Positions 25,470-36,519 of a stretch of 64,000 bases of DNA are shown here, piece after piece. This DNA comes from Pseudoxanthomonas sp. X-1 (GTDB taxonomy: Bacteria; Pseudomonadota; Gammaproteobacteria; Xanthomonadales; Xanthomonadaceae). The position numbers and the translations under genes are program-made. Within the stretch, counting starts at the first letter, position 1; every line of letters begins with the position of its first letter. Location of the stretch: positions 966,001 through 1,030,000 of the forward strand of contig NZ_CP083376.1 in NCBI RefSeq assembly GCF_020042665.1. Direction: 5' to 3'. The notes beneath the pieces are model-generated. The model saw nothing but the letters and a program-made list of their open reading frames with translations. It did no database searches and had not been told where the DNA came from.

Positions 25470-26651
25470 ATGAACGCAGTGATGAAACTCCCGCACGACG
25501 CGGCCGAGCTCACCGAGGAGCAGCAGGCCTTCCGCGAGGCCGCGCGCGACTTCGCCGACAAGGAATTCGCCCCGCACGCCGCGCGCTGGGACGCCGAATG
25601 CATCTTCCCGCGCGAGGCCATCGCCAAGGCCGGCGAGCTGGGCTTCTGCGGGCTGTACTCGCCCGAGGCCGTCGGCGGGCTGGGCCTGTCGCGGCTGGAC
25701 GCGGCGGTGGTGTTCGAGGAGCTGGCCAGCGTCGATCCCTCGACCGCCGCCTTCATCACCATCCACAACATGGCCACCTGGCTGATCGCCGGCAACGCCA
25801 CGCCGTCCGTGCGCGACGCCTGGTGCCCGGCGCTGGTCGCCGGCGAGAAGCTGGCTTCCTACTGCCTGACCGAACCGGGCGCGGGCTCGGATGCGGCCTC
25901 GCTCAAGACCCGCGCCGTGCGCGAGGGCGACCACTACGTGCTCGACGGCGCCAAGGCCTTCATCTCCGGCGCCGGCGCCACCGACGTGCTGGTGGTGATG
26001 GCGCGCACCGGCGAGCCCGGCGCGCGCGGCATCAGCGCCTTCGTCGTCCCCGCCGATGCGGAGGGCATCAGCTACGGCCGCAAGGAAGAGAAGATGGGCT
26101 GGAACAGCCAGCCCACGCGCGGCATCACCTTCCAGGGCGTGCGCGTGCCGGCCGCCAACCTGCTGGGCCAGGAGGGCGACGGCTTCCGCCTGGCGATGAA
26201 GGCGCTCGACGGCGGGCGCATCAACATCGCCGCGTGCTCGCTGGGCGCGGCGCAGGGCGCGCTGGATGCGGCGCGCCGCTATCTGGGCGAACGCAGCCAG
26301 TTCGGCAAGAAGCTGGGCGAGTTCCAGGCGCTGCAGTTCAAGCTGGCCGACATGGCCACCGAGCTGGTCGCCGCGCGCCAGATGGTGCACACCGCCGCGC
26401 GCAAGCTCGACGCCGACGCGCCGGACAAGACCGTGTGGTGCGCGATGGCCAAGCGCTTCGCCACCGATGCCGGCTTCTCGGTGTGCAACGACGCGCTGCA
26501 GCTGCACGGCGGCTATGGCTACATCCGCGAGTACCCGGTCGAGCGCCTGCTGCGCGACTGCCGCGTGCACCAGATCCTGGAAGGCACCAACGAGATCATG
26601 CGCGTGATCATCTCACGTCACCTGCTGGCCAGCGACGAGGCGCTGCGATGA
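25470..26651 (+). CDS. Acyl-CoA dehydrogenase, probably isobutyryl-CoA dehydrogenase
   Basis: A 393-residue FAD enzyme with the usual acyl-CoA dehydrogenase layout: helical N-terminal domain, beta domain with YCLTEPGAGSDAASL, and a C-terminal helical domain containing RSQFGKKLGEFQALQFKLADM and the catalytic-base region YPVERLLRDCRVHQILEGTNEIMR (Glu in ILEGTNE lies where the usual base is found). In this operon it should oxidise isobutyryl-CoA to methacrylyl-CoA. Specificity is inferred from the neighbours. It begins 22 bases after mmsA, and its stop overlaps the next start (ATGA). Confidence 0.9.
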   Translation: MNAVMKLPHDAAELTEEQQAFREAARDFADKEFAPHAARWDAECIFPREAIAKAGELGFCGLYSPEAVGGLGLSRLDAAVVFEELASVDPSTAAFITIHNMATWLIAGNATPSVRDAWCPALVAGEKLASYCLTEPGAGSDAASLKTRAVREGDHYVLDGAKAFISGAGATDVLVVMARTGEPGARGISAFVVPADAEGISYGRKEEKMGWNSQPTRGITFQGVRVPAANLLGQEGDGFRLAMKALDGGRINIAACSLGAAQGALDAARRYLGERSQFGKKLGEFQALQFKLADMATELVAARQMVHTAARKLDADAPDKTVWCAMAKRFATDAGFSVCNDALQLHGGYGYIREYPVERLLRDCRVHQILEGTNEIMRVIISRHLLASDEALR

Positions 26652-27442
26652 GCTGGCGCGATACCGAGTACACCGGGCTCAAGGTGGAGGCCGACGGCCA
26701 TGTCGCCCTCGTCACCCTTGCCAACCCGCCGGCCAACACCTGGACCGTGCACAGCCTGGCCGCGCTGCGCGACCTGGTCGCCGCCCTCAACGCCGACCGC
26801 GACATCTATGCGCTGGTGATCACCGGCGAGGGCGAGAAGTTCTTCTCGGCCGGCGCGGACCTGAAGCAGTTCGCCTCCGGCGACAAGGCGGCCGCGCGGG
26901 AGGCGGCGCGCCGCTTCGGCGAGGCCTTCGAGGCGCTGGCCGCGTTCCGGGGCGTGTCCATCGCCGCGATCAACGGCTATGCCATGGGCGGCGGGCTGGA
27001 GTGCGCGCTGGCCTGCGACCTGCGCATCGCCGAGGAGCACGCGCAGCTCGCCCTTCCCGAAGCGGCCGTCGGCCTGCTGCCGTGTGCGGGAGGCACACAG
27101 GCGCTGCCACGGCTGGTCGGGGAGGGCTGGGCCAAGCGCATGATCCTGCTCGGCGAGCGTGTCGATGCGGCCACCGCGCTGCGCATCGGCCTGGTCGAGG
27201 AGGTGGTGCCGCGGGGTGAGGGCCGCGCACGTGCCCTGGACTGGGCGCGCAGCGCGGGCCGTCAGAGCCCGACCAGCGTGGCCGCGTGCAAGGCACTGGT
27301 GCAGGCCACGCGCAGCGGCAGCTTCGCTGCGGCGCTGGTGGCCGAGCGCGAGGCCTTCGTCGATCTGTTCGATACCGCCGACCAGGCCGAGGGCGTCAAT
27401 GCGTTCCTCGCCAAGCGCACGCCGCAATGGACCAACGCATGA
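26648..27442 (+). CDS. Enoyl-CoA hydratase
   Basis: A 264-residue crotonase-fold enzyme. The oxyanion-hole segments are FFSAGADLKQF and INGYAMGGGLECALACDLRIA; LPEAAVGLLPCAGGTQALPRLVG follows, with the Glu of LPEAAVGL at one of the two catalytic-glutamate positions of hydratases. In this context it would hydrate methacrylyl-CoA to 3-hydroxyisobutyryl-CoA. Both its ends overlap neighbours by four bases (ATGA), so translation is coupled along the operon. The exact substrate is inferred. Confidence 0.9.
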   Translation: MSWRDTEYTGLKVEADGHVALVTLANPPANTWTVHSLAALRDLVAALNADRDIYALVITGEGEKFFSAGADLKQFASGDKAAAREAARRFGEAFEALAAFRGVSIAAINGYAMGGGLECALACDLRIAEEHAQLALPEAAVGLLPCAGGTQALPRLVGEGWAKRMILLGERVDAATALRIGLVEEVVPRGEGRARALDWARSAGRQSPTSVAACKALVQATRSGSFAAALVAEREAFVDLFDTADQAEGVNAFLAKRTPQWTNA

Positions 27443-28617
27443 ACCCGCACGATTCGGTGGTCGAGGCGCCGGTGCTGTTCGAGACCCGCGAGGGCGCAGG
27501 CGGCAAGCGCATCGGCATCGCCACGCTCAACGCGCCCAAGACGCTCAACGGCCTGTCGCTGGAGATGACGCGCCTGCTGGACGCGCAGCTGCGCGCCTGG
27601 GCCGACGAGGCCGCCATCGCCTGCGTGGTGCTGCAGGGCGCGGGCGAGAAGGCCTTCTGCGCCGGCGGCGACCTGCACGGCCTGTACCGCAGCATGCGCG
27701 AGTACCGCGACGGCGGCGGCGAAGACATCACCTCCAACGCATACGCGGCGGCGTTCTTCGAAGAGGAATACCGCCTGGACTATTTCATTCACACCTATCC
27801 CAAGCCGCTGCTGTGCTGGGGCCATGGCATCGTGATGGGCGGCGGCATCGGCCTGATGTCGGGCGCCAGCCACCGCGTGGTCACCGAGCGCTCGCGGCTG
27901 GCCATGCCGGAGATCGGCATCGGCCTGTTCCCCGATGTCGGCGGCAGCTGGCTGCTGGCGCGCGTGCCGCGCGGGGCGGGCCTGTTCCTGGCGCTGACCG
28001 GCGCGCCGCTCAACGCCGGCGATGCGATCTACGCCGGTCTGGCCGATGTGTGCATCGACAGCGGCCGGCACGCCGCGCTGCTCGACGCGCTGGTCGCGCA
28101 GCCCTGGGATGAGGCGCCTCAAGCCAATCGCGCCGCATTGACCAAGCTGCTGGCCGGCATGTCCATGCCAGCGCCGCCCGGGCCGCTGCAGTCGCATGCC
28201 GAGCAGGTCGAAGCGCTGGTCGGCGCCGGTTCGCTGGAACAGGTGGTGGCCGCCATCGGCGCCGCGTCCAGCGACGACGATCCGTGGCTGCAGACCGCGC
28301 AGGCCACGCTGGCCGCCGGTGCGCCGGGCTCGGCGCGCCTGGCCTGGGAACTGCAGCGCCGCGCCGCCGACCTGAGCCTGGCCGACACCTTCCGCCTGGA
28401 ATGCATCGCCGCCCTGCACGTGGCCGCGCACGGCGACTTCGCCGAGGGCATCCGCGCGCTGCTGATCGACAAGGACCGCAAGCCGCGCTGGAACCCGGCC
28501 GCGCTGGCCCAGGCCGACGCGCAGTGGGCACAGGGTTTCCTCATCTCGCCCTGGCCGGCCGACGCGCATCCGCTGGCCGATCTGGATTCTTCTTCGCACC
28601 ACGGGAGTCACGCATGA
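27439..28617 (+). CDS. 3-Hydroxyisobutyryl-CoA hydrolase family protein
   Basis: A 392-residue crotonase-superfamily protein, longer than hydratases because of the C-terminal extension typical of HIBCH. The N-terminal fold has AFCAGGDLHGLYRSM and the family-specific YRLDYFIHTYPKPLLCWGHGIVMGGGIGL, then MPEIGIGLFPDVGGSWLLARV, and the C-terminal part DLSLADTFRLECIAA ... FAEGIRALLIDKDRKPRW. It removes CoA from 3-hydroxyisobutyryl-CoA, the step unique to valine breakdown. The start is the ATG overlapping the hydratase stop (ATGA at 27439). The frame is open further upstream but only as an overlap shadow. Confidence 0.92.
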   Translation: MNPHDSVVEAPVLFETREGAGGKRIGIATLNAPKTLNGLSLEMTRLLDAQLRAWADEAAIACVVLQGAGEKAFCAGGDLHGLYRSMREYRDGGGEDITSNAYAAAFFEEEYRLDYFIHTYPKPLLCWGHGIVMGGGIGLMSGASHRVVTERSRLAMPEIGIGLFPDVGGSWLLARVPRGAGLFLALTGAPLNAGDAIYAGLADVCIDSGRHAALLDALVAQPWDEAPQANRAALTKLLAGMSMPAPPGPLQSHAEQVEALVGAGSLEQVVAAIGAASSDDDPWLQTAQATLAAGAPGSARLAWELQRRAADLSLADTFRLECIAALHVAAHGDFAEGIRALLIDKDRKPRWNPAALAQADAQWAQGFLISPWPADAHPLADLDSSSHHGSHA

Positions 28618-29510
28618 GCCGCATCGCCTTCATCGGTCTGGGCAACATGGGCGGGCCGATGGCCGCCAACCTGGTCAAGGCCGGGCACACGCTGTCGGTG
28701 TTCGACCTGGCGCCCGCGGCGCTGGAGGCGGCCAAGGCCGCCGGTGCCCACGCCGCCGCCTCGGCCATCGACACGCTGGACGGTGCCGAAGTGGTGATCT
28801 CGATGCTGCCGGCCAGCCGCCACGTCGAAGGCCTGTACCTGGGCGAAGGCGGCCTGCTCGACCGGATCCCGGCCGGCGCGCTGGTGATCGACTGCAGCAC
28901 CATCGCCCCGGCCAGCGCGCGCAAGGTCGCCCAGGCCGCGGCCAAGCGCGGCCTGGCGATGCTCGATGCGCCGGTGTCCGGCGGCACCGCCGGCGCCCAG
29001 GCCGGCACGCTGACCTTCATCGTCGGCGGCGAGGCGGAGGTGCTCGAACGCGCCCGCCCCGTGCTGCAGGCGATGGGCAAGAACATCTTCCACGTCGGCG
29101 CCAGCGGCGCCGGCCAGGTCGCCAAGCTGTGCAACAACATGGCCCTGGGCGTGATCATGGCGGTGACCGGCGAGGCCATCGGCTTGGGCGTCGCGCACGG
29201 CCTGGACCCCAAAGTGCTCTCGCAGATGATGGCGGTCAGCACCGGGCGCAGCTGGGCCACCGAGGTCTGCAACCCATGGCCGGGCGTGCTGGAGAACGCG
29301 CCGGCCTCTCGCGGCTACAGTGGCGGCTTCGGCAACGACCTGATGCTCAAGGACCTGGGCCTGGCCGTGGAAGCGGCCATGGGCGTGGGCGCGACCATCC
29401 CGCTGGGCGAACTGGCGCGCAACCTCTACGCCATGAACAAGCAGGCCGGCCGCGGCGGCCTGGACTTCTCCAGCGTGGTGCAGCTGCTCAGCGACAAGGC
29501 GCAAGGCTGA
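28614..29510 (+). CDS. mmsB: 3-Hydroxyisobutyrate dehydrogenase
   Basis: A 298-residue NAD-dependent dehydrogenase of the beta-hydroxyacid family, oxidising 3-hydroxyisobutyrate to methylmalonate semialdehyde, the substrate of MmsA at the start of the operon. It shows the Rossmann motif FIGLGNMGGPMAANL, the substrate-binding DAPVSGGTAGAQAGTLTFIVGG, and the catalytic Lys in GAGQVAKLCNNM. Length is normal. It overlaps the upstream hydrolase by four bases and is the last gene of the operon. Confidence 0.95.
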   Translation: MSRIAFIGLGNMGGPMAANLVKAGHTLSVFDLAPAALEAAKAAGAHAAASAIDTLDGAEVVISMLPASRHVEGLYLGEGGLLDRIPAGALVIDCSTIAPASARKVAQAAAKRGLAMLDAPVSGGTAGAQAGTLTFIVGGEAEVLERARPVLQAMGKNIFHVGASGAGQVAKLCNNMALGVIMAVTGEAIGLGVAHGLDPKVLSQMMAVSTGRSWATEVCNPWPGVLENAPASRGYSGGFGNDLMLKDLGLAVEAAMGVGATIPLGELARNLYAMNKQAGRGGLDFSSVVQLLSDKAQG

Positions 29511-29585
29511 GGCCGCGCTGCAAAACATTGGGCCGTGCCTTGCAGCGCGGTCCAATCCAAAAGCCTCCGCCAACCCTCTCCCGTC

Positions 29586-29605
29586 ATTCTCGCGAAAGCG
29601 GAAAT
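29586..29605. repeat. Degenerate REP-like palindrome after mmsB
   Basis: ATTCTCGC-GAAA-GCGGAAAT differs from the clean copy at 3233 by one base in each arm. It lies in the 138-base gap between the convergent mmsB and a DUF4124 gene, and may help end one or both transcripts. Confidence 0.6.
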
Positions 29606-29648
29606 CCCTGGGCGTCGGTATTGCGCATGAAAGCCACCGCCGCGCGTC

Positions 29649-30761
29649 TCACTTGCAATGCGCGTCGGTGACGATGCGCTGCACGCGGTCGTAGTCGGCC
29701 TTCCTGTCGGCCTGGTTTTCCGGTTTGGCGTAGCGCCAGGCCACTTCGGTCTCGCCCAGGCGCTTGTTCCAGGCCGCGCACAGGCGCTGGTCGGGCACGC
29801 GCGCGCAGACGTCGTGGATCACCTCGCAGGCGCGGCCCGCGCCGCCGGCCGGGTTGCCGTCCAGGCCGACGGTGTTCAGCGGAGCGCAGCGCGACTGCGG
29901 GTTGGCCTCTTCGGTCAGGTAGGTGCCGCTGTCGTAGGTGGTGCACTGGAACAGGATCGGCGGCGCCGAGCCGGTGACCAGCCCGGCCGCGGCCTGGCTG
30001 GCCTGCGCGGGCTTGCGACCGGCCAGCGCGTCGGCGGCCGCGTCGTCCTTGTGCAGGGTCGGGTCCTGGATCAGCGTCATGCCCGGGATCGTCTGCAGCA
30101 CCTGCGCCTCCTCGGCCGCCGGCACGATGGCCGAATCGCGCGTGCGCTCGCCGCCCTGGCGCGCCGGAGGCGGCGCAGCCAACGGCGCGGTCTGTGCGGC
30201 TGTTGGAGCCGCCGCCTGTGCCGCCGGCACCGCTGTCGCCGTCGGCGCCGCGGCGGCGGCGGGCCTGTTGCCGGGCAACGGCATGCTGGCCACGCCCTGC
30301 ACGGCGCGCTTGTCGGTTTTGCTGCCGGCCGGGCAGGGGCTGTTCTGGACGGTCAGCGCGCCGGCGGCATCGGTGCAGCGGTAGATCGTCGTCGCCGGCC
30401 CGGTCGGCGCGGGCGGCGTCACGGTCGGGTCGGGGGTAGCGCTCAGGTGCAGCGGCGCGGGCGGCGGTCCGGAAGGGGCGGGCAACGCGACCGGCGGCGC
30501 CTCGACGCTGCGCGCTGGGGGCGCCGTCGATGCGGCGGCCGGCGCTGGCGCGTTCCGCAGCGTGGACGGCAGCGGCCGGCTCGCCACCTCGCCGACCTGG
30601 CGCTTGTCTTCCTTGGTCCCGGCCGGGCAGGGCGCGTTCTGCACCGTCATCTCGCCCTTGGCGTCGGTGCAGCGGTAGATCGTGGTCTGCGCCAGCAGCG
30701 GCCATGCCAGGCCCAGCGCCGTCGCCGCCAGGGCGACGCGCGCCCAGTTCCTCACTCCCAT
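29649..30761 (-). CDS. Exported protein with two DUF4124 modules
   Basis: A 370-residue protein with a signal peptide (residues 1-24, cut near LLAQT). Two copies of the DUF4124 module follow: TTIYRCTDAKGEMTVQNAPC at about 26-45 and TTIYRCTDAAGALTVQNSPC about 100 residues later, each followed by PAG-K-DKR. Long Pro/Ala linkers separate them. The C-terminal ~100 residues are a different Cys-containing domain (FQCTTYDSGTYLTEE ... RACEVIHDVCARVPDQRLC) that I do not recognise. DUF4124 proteins are periplasmic and uncharacterised. The start ATG overlaps the stop of the upstream DUF4124 gene (ATGA), so the two are coupled. Confidence 0.8.
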   Translation of the reverse strand: MGVRNWARVALAATALGLAWPLLAQTTIYRCTDAKGEMTVQNAPCPAGTKEDKRQVGEVASRPLPSTLRNAPAPAAASTAPPARSVEAPPVALPAPSGPPPAPLHLSATPDPTVTPPAPTGPATTIYRCTDAAGALTVQNSPCPAGSKTDKRAVQGVASMPLPGNRPAAAAAPTATAVPAAQAAAPTAAQTAPLAAPPPARQGGERTRDSAIVPAAEEAQVLQTIPGMTLIQDPTLHKDDAAADALAGRKPAQASQAAAGLVTGSAPPILFQCTTYDSGTYLTEEANPQSRCAPLNTVGLDGNPAGGAGRACEVIHDVCARVPDQRLCAAWNKRLGETEVAWRYAKPENQADRKADYDRVQRIVTDAHCK

Positions 30762-31384
30762 CAACCTGCTCCGCAATCGTTGTCCAGGCGCGCGTCGAGA
30801 CCGCGCTGTTCTTTGTCCAGCGCATGCCGCTCGCTCTGCAGCGCGCTGTGGTACTGGCGCTGGATCTCGTAGCGCCGGTCGCGCAGCCGGTCGCAGACCT
30901 CGGCCTGCGGCAGCTGGTGACAGGCGTCGCGCACCCAGGTGTTGCCGACCACCACCGGTCCGCCGGGCCGATGATGGCCGGGCGGGCCGAAGCCGCCGGC
31001 GGGATAACCCAGCGACCACAGCGGCACCAGGCGCGGATTCCCGTCGCCGTTGTCGCTGGTGTAGGTGCGCCCATCGTCGCCGGTACACAGATACATCGGC
31101 CGCGGTGGCGTGCGATAGACCACCACCTGCGTCGGTGCCTGCGGGGCGGCGGAACGCGCCGGCGCGGACGGCGGGGGCGAGGCCGGCACCGGCGGCGGAT
31201 CCTGCGGGCGCAGCATCTCGCGCACTTCCTGACGCTGGCCCGGCGGGCACTTGGCGTCGCTCAGCGTCACCGTGCCGTCGCGGCCCACGCAGCGGTAGAT
31301 CGTGACCGGATCGGCCGCGCGCGCTTCACCGGCCGACAGCGCGGCGAACACGAGCAACAGCGGCGACAGCGGTGGGCGCGACAT
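30761..31384 (-). CDS. Exported DUF4124 protein
   Basis: A 207-residue protein with a signal peptide (cut near GEARAAD), one DUF4124 module (VTIYRCVGRDGTVTLSDAKC) and a Pro-rich linker. The second half contains a Cys-rich segment (YLCTGDDGRTYTSDNGDGNP; DACHQLPQAEVCDRLRDRRYE) similar in kind to the C-terminal domain of its downstream partner, and then a charged helix. Its stop overlaps the start of the partner gene by four bases. Both would act in the periplasm; the many Cys suggest disulfides. Function unknown. Confidence 0.75.
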   Translation of the reverse strand: MSRPPLSPLLLVFAALSAGEARAADPVTIYRCVGRDGTVTLSDAKCPPGQRQEVREMLRPQDPPPVPASPPPSAPARSAAPQAPTQVVVYRTPPRPMYLCTGDDGRTYTSDNGDGNPRLVPLWSLGYPAGGFGPPGHHRPGGPVVVGNTWVRDACHQLPQAEVCDRLRDRRYEIQRQYHSALQSERHALDKEQRGLDARLDNDCGAG

Positions 31385-31438
31385 GCGCGCATCTTGCGCG
31401 CTGGCCCGCGGGGCGGGAAGCCTTGCGGCGCTGACGGT

Positions 31439-32005
31439 TCAGTCCCGCAGCACCTGCCCGGTGCCGGCGTCGCGGATCACGCTGGGGCGATCCAGGCCGC
31501 CGGTGCGGCCTTCCAGCACGCCATCCACGCGCGCCAGCAGGCGCAGGTCGAGGTCCTCGAACCGGCGCACCGACGGCTCACCGGCCAGGTTGGCGCTTGT
31601 GGACACCAGCGGCCCGCCGAAGGCCTGGCACAGCGCGATCACCTGCGGATGGGCGGTGACGCGCACGGCGATGCCGCTGTGCGCGCCGGTGACCCAGCGC
31701 GGCGCCTGCGGCGAGGCCGGCACGATCCAGGTGTTGGCGCCGGGCCAGCTGTCGAGCACCGCGGCCTGGCGCGCGGCCGGCAGCGCGTCCCAGTCCAGCA
31801 GCGGGGCGAGCTGGGCCAGCTCTGCGGCGATCAGGATCAGGCCCTTGTCGACGCTGCGCTGCTTGATCGCCAGCAGGCGCATCACGGCCGGCTGCGACAT
31901 CGGATCGCAGCCCAGGCCCCACACCCCTTCGGTGGGATAGGCCAGCACGCCGCCTTCGCGCAGCAGCGCGACGGCGGCGTCCAGGGGCAGGGTCGAGACC
32001 GGCAT
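31439..32005 (-). CDS. tsaC: L-threonylcarbamoyladenylate synthase (TsaC/YrdC)
   Basis: A 188-residue enzyme that makes threonylcarbamoyl-AMP from Thr, bicarbonate and ATP for the t6A modification of ANN-decoding tRNAs. The YrdC fold is shown by AYPTEGVWGLGCDP, AIKQRSVDKGLILIA (the KxR/SxxK site), SWPGANTWIVPA and LVSTSANLAGEP, all in normal order. It is the short single-domain form without the Sua5 extension. It lies four bases after the topA stop codon, the usual arrangement in xanthomonads, so it is cotranscribed with topA. Confidence 0.95.
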   Translation of the reverse strand: MPVSTLPLDAAVALLREGGVLAYPTEGVWGLGCDPMSQPAVMRLLAIKQRSVDKGLILIAAELAQLAPLLDWDALPAARQAAVLDSWPGANTWIVPASPQAPRWVTGAHSGIAVRVTAHPQVIALCQAFGGPLVSTSANLAGEPSVRRFEDLDLRLLARVDGVLEGRTGGLDRPSVIRDAGTGQVLRD

Positions 32006-32009
32006 GGCG

Positions 32010-34565
<2,556 letters not shown>

Positions 34566-34679
34566 TGGCTTGGGGAGCTTTCGATGCGGGCCGTGCGGGG
34601 CGGCGAGTGTGGGGCAGATCGGAGGAGGACAGAAGGCGACGCCCGGTCCTTTCGGGCCCGGGCGTTCAGCTTGTGGCTT

Positions 34680-34715
34680 TTTATAGTGGAATCACGGCCA
34701 TGGTCCGGCTGTCAA
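34680..34715 (-). promoter_or_regulatory. Possible topA promoter elements
   Basis: On the minus strand a perfect TTGACA (34715-34710) is followed by TATAAA (34685-34680). The spacer is 24 bases, longer than the normal 16-18, so they may not act together. The TATAAA with a weak -35 at normal spacing remains possible. Downstream, the topA leader contains a GC-rich hairpin at about 34640-34666. Confidence 0.3.
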
Positions 34716-34732
34716 GCCGGCCCGGTCGCGGC

Positions 34733-35689
34733 TCACCGGTGGCTCATGGCCGCGCCGATGCCCGCGAACACCACGATGGCCACGTAGCCGAGCACCAACA
34801 GGCCGGTCAGCACCAGCATGGTGATGGTCACCGCGCCCAGCTCGCGGCGCTGGCGTTCGGGGTGGGCGGTGAAGGCCCAGCGGTCCACCACCAGAGTGTC
34901 GCTCATCATGTCGTGCAGGCCCTGCTTGCGCGCGGTGAGGCCGGCCATGATGGCCGAGGCCAGCAGGGTCAGATTGCAGGTGACCACGCCCAGCAGCACC
35001 AGTCCGGCGAACCGGCCGAAGCTGCGCAGCACCGAAATGCGCTCGCCATTGGAGCGCACCACCTTGATGCCCACCGCCAGCTTGCCCAGCGTGGCCTGGC
35101 TGCCGGAGGCGTGCATCAGGGTGAAATAGGCCGCCTGCAGGGCGAAGGGCACCAGATAGAACAGCAGCACGAAGGTCACCCCCAGCATCGGGGCGCGTCC
35201 GGCCTGCATGTCCGAGAACAGGTTGCCGCCGACGCCCATCACCACCACCACGATCATCAGCACCGCCATCATCACCGCGCCGACGATCAGGCCGTCCAGC
35301 ATCGAGGCGGCGAGGCGCTTGAGGAAGCCGGCGTAGACGATCTCGCCGCCGTCGACCACGTCCTGCTCGCGGGCGATCGTCGCCCGCGGGGCGGCGTAGG
35401 GCGAGGCCGGTTCGACCGTGGCGCCCGGCACGGCGGCGCGCCAGTCGGCGGCGGGCGCGACGGCCTCGGCGGCGAACGGCGCGGGGCCCGCCGCTGGCGC
35501 GACCGGCGCGTCGCCCAGCAGGCCCAGCTCGGCGGCGTGCCGGCCCAGCGGCTGCCAGTCCGGCAGCCCCTCGCGCCAGACCAGGGCGTCCTGGCCGATG
35601 CGGCCGGCGTTGAAGGCCTGCGCCAGCGCGGCCGCGTCCATCGGGCCGTGACGCTGGCGGTCACGGTCTGCGTAGTACCAGTTCGACAT
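34733..35689 (-). CDS. GYF_2-RDD membrane protein
   Basis: A 318-residue protein with two parts. Residues 1-55 are a GYF_2 domain (NWYYADRDRQRHGPMDAAALAQ ... DALVWREGLPDWQPL), a small adaptor fold that binds Pro-rich peptides in eukaryotes. After a flexible linker comes an RDD-type membrane domain: YAGFLKRLAASMLDGLIVG, two helices, LGKLAVGIKVVRSNGERIS, two more helices and a final one near the C-terminus. RDD proteins are poorly understood, some being linked to ion homeostasis. It lies between the GYF/pilin-like gene and topA on the same strand; a family-wide function is not known. Confidence 0.85.
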   Translation of the reverse strand: MSNWYYADRDRQRHGPMDAAALAQAFNAGRIGQDALVWREGLPDWQPLGRHAAELGLLGDAPVAPAAGPAPFAAEAVAPAADWRAAVPGATVEPASPYAAPRATIAREQDVVDGGEIVYAGFLKRLAASMLDGLIVGAVMMAVLMIVVVVMGVGGNLFSDMQAGRAPMLGVTFVLLFYLVPFALQAAYFTLMHASGSQATLGKLAVGIKVVRSNGERISVLRSFGRFAGLVLLGVVTCNLTLLASAIMAGLTARKQGLHDMMSDTLVVDRWAFTAHPERQRRELGAVTITMLVLTGLLVLGYVAIVVFAGIGAAMSHR

Positions 35690-35774
35690 GGAATTCCCGT
35701 GCTTTCTCGATTGTCCCCGGGCGCCACGTTAACCCAGCCCCGTGGGCGACCCAACACCCTGCCCTGGGCGGGCG

Positions 35775-36458
35775 CTAGCGCCTGGCGCCTCGGCACCGGG
35801 CCGGCAGCTGGGTGTCCGGCAGTTCCGAACTGCAGCGCCAGTGACCCGCGCCATCCAGCTGCAGCCAGACCCGCTTGCCGTCCACGCGGGCCCGGTCAGG
35901 CTTGCGCAGGACGAGCTCCAGGCCGCAGGCGCCGCTCGACGGAAACGCGCCGATGGTGATCGACGAAACCGTGGCCCCGGCGTAGTCGCCAGGCGCGCGG
36001 AAGGGCGGCTGGCCATTGCTTGGACAGGACCCGGACGGCGCCTGGGCCATGGCCTGCTGGATCTGCGCCTGCACCGGCGTCGCCTCGGCCAGGGCCTGGG
36101 CCACCACCGCGCGGTTCAGATACTGCTGATAGGCGGGGAAGGCGATGGCCGCCAGCAGCGCCACCGGCACCAGGCACGCCAGCGCGACGATCGCCGCGAT
36201 CGCGCAGCCGGACAGGCCACGCCGGGCGGGTGCGCGGGCGGCGGCGGTCGCGACCGCCGGCGGCGGTGGGGCGGGAGGCAATGCCGGGCCCAGGCCCAGC
36301 TCGTGGCGCAGGGTCGACAGTGGCTGCCACTGGGCCAGGCCTTCCCGCCACAGCAGGGTCTGCTGGCCGAGCGTCCCGGTGCGCAGCAGGCGCAGGATGT
36401 CTTCGGTCGGCACCGGACCCTCGGTCCGCTCCCCGTGCCGGTAATACCACTGGCTCAT
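35775..36458 (-). CDS. GYF_2 protein with pilin-like second half
   Basis: A 227-residue protein. Residues 1-52 are a GYF_2 domain very like that of the downstream neighbour (QWYYRHGERTEGPVPTEDI ... TLLWREGLAQWQPL). A Pro/Ala linker leads to one membrane helix (GCAIAAIVALACLVPVALLAAIAFPAYQQYLNRA). The end of this helix reads like a type IV pilin N-terminus (AAIAFPAYQQYLNRAVVAQALA), but there is no prepilin leader cleavage site in front because the GYF domain replaces it. The C-terminal 90 residues have four Cys and would be periplasmic, like a minor pilin globular domain. Role unknown; 85 bases from the next GYF gene. Confidence 0.75.
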   Translation of the reverse strand: MSQWYYRHGERTEGPVPTEDILRLLRTGTLGQQTLLWREGLAQWQPLSTLRHELGLGPALPPAPPPPAVATAAARAPARRGLSGCAIAAIVALACLVPVALLAAIAFPAYQQYLNRAVVAQALAEATPVQAQIQQAMAQAPSGSCPSNGQPPFRAPGDYAGATVSSITIGAFPSSGACGLELVLRKPDRARVDGKRVWLQLDGAGHWRCSSELPDTQLPARCRGARR

Positions 36459-36519
36459 CGATCCCCCGCTTCCCTGCGCGGCCTGCGTCGGAGGACGCAG
36501 GCCGGTTGACGTCCTGGCG

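Noticed and set aside
34636..34666. Riboswitch in the topA leader
   Set aside because: There is only a short GC-rich hairpin with no conserved riboswitch core that I recognise.
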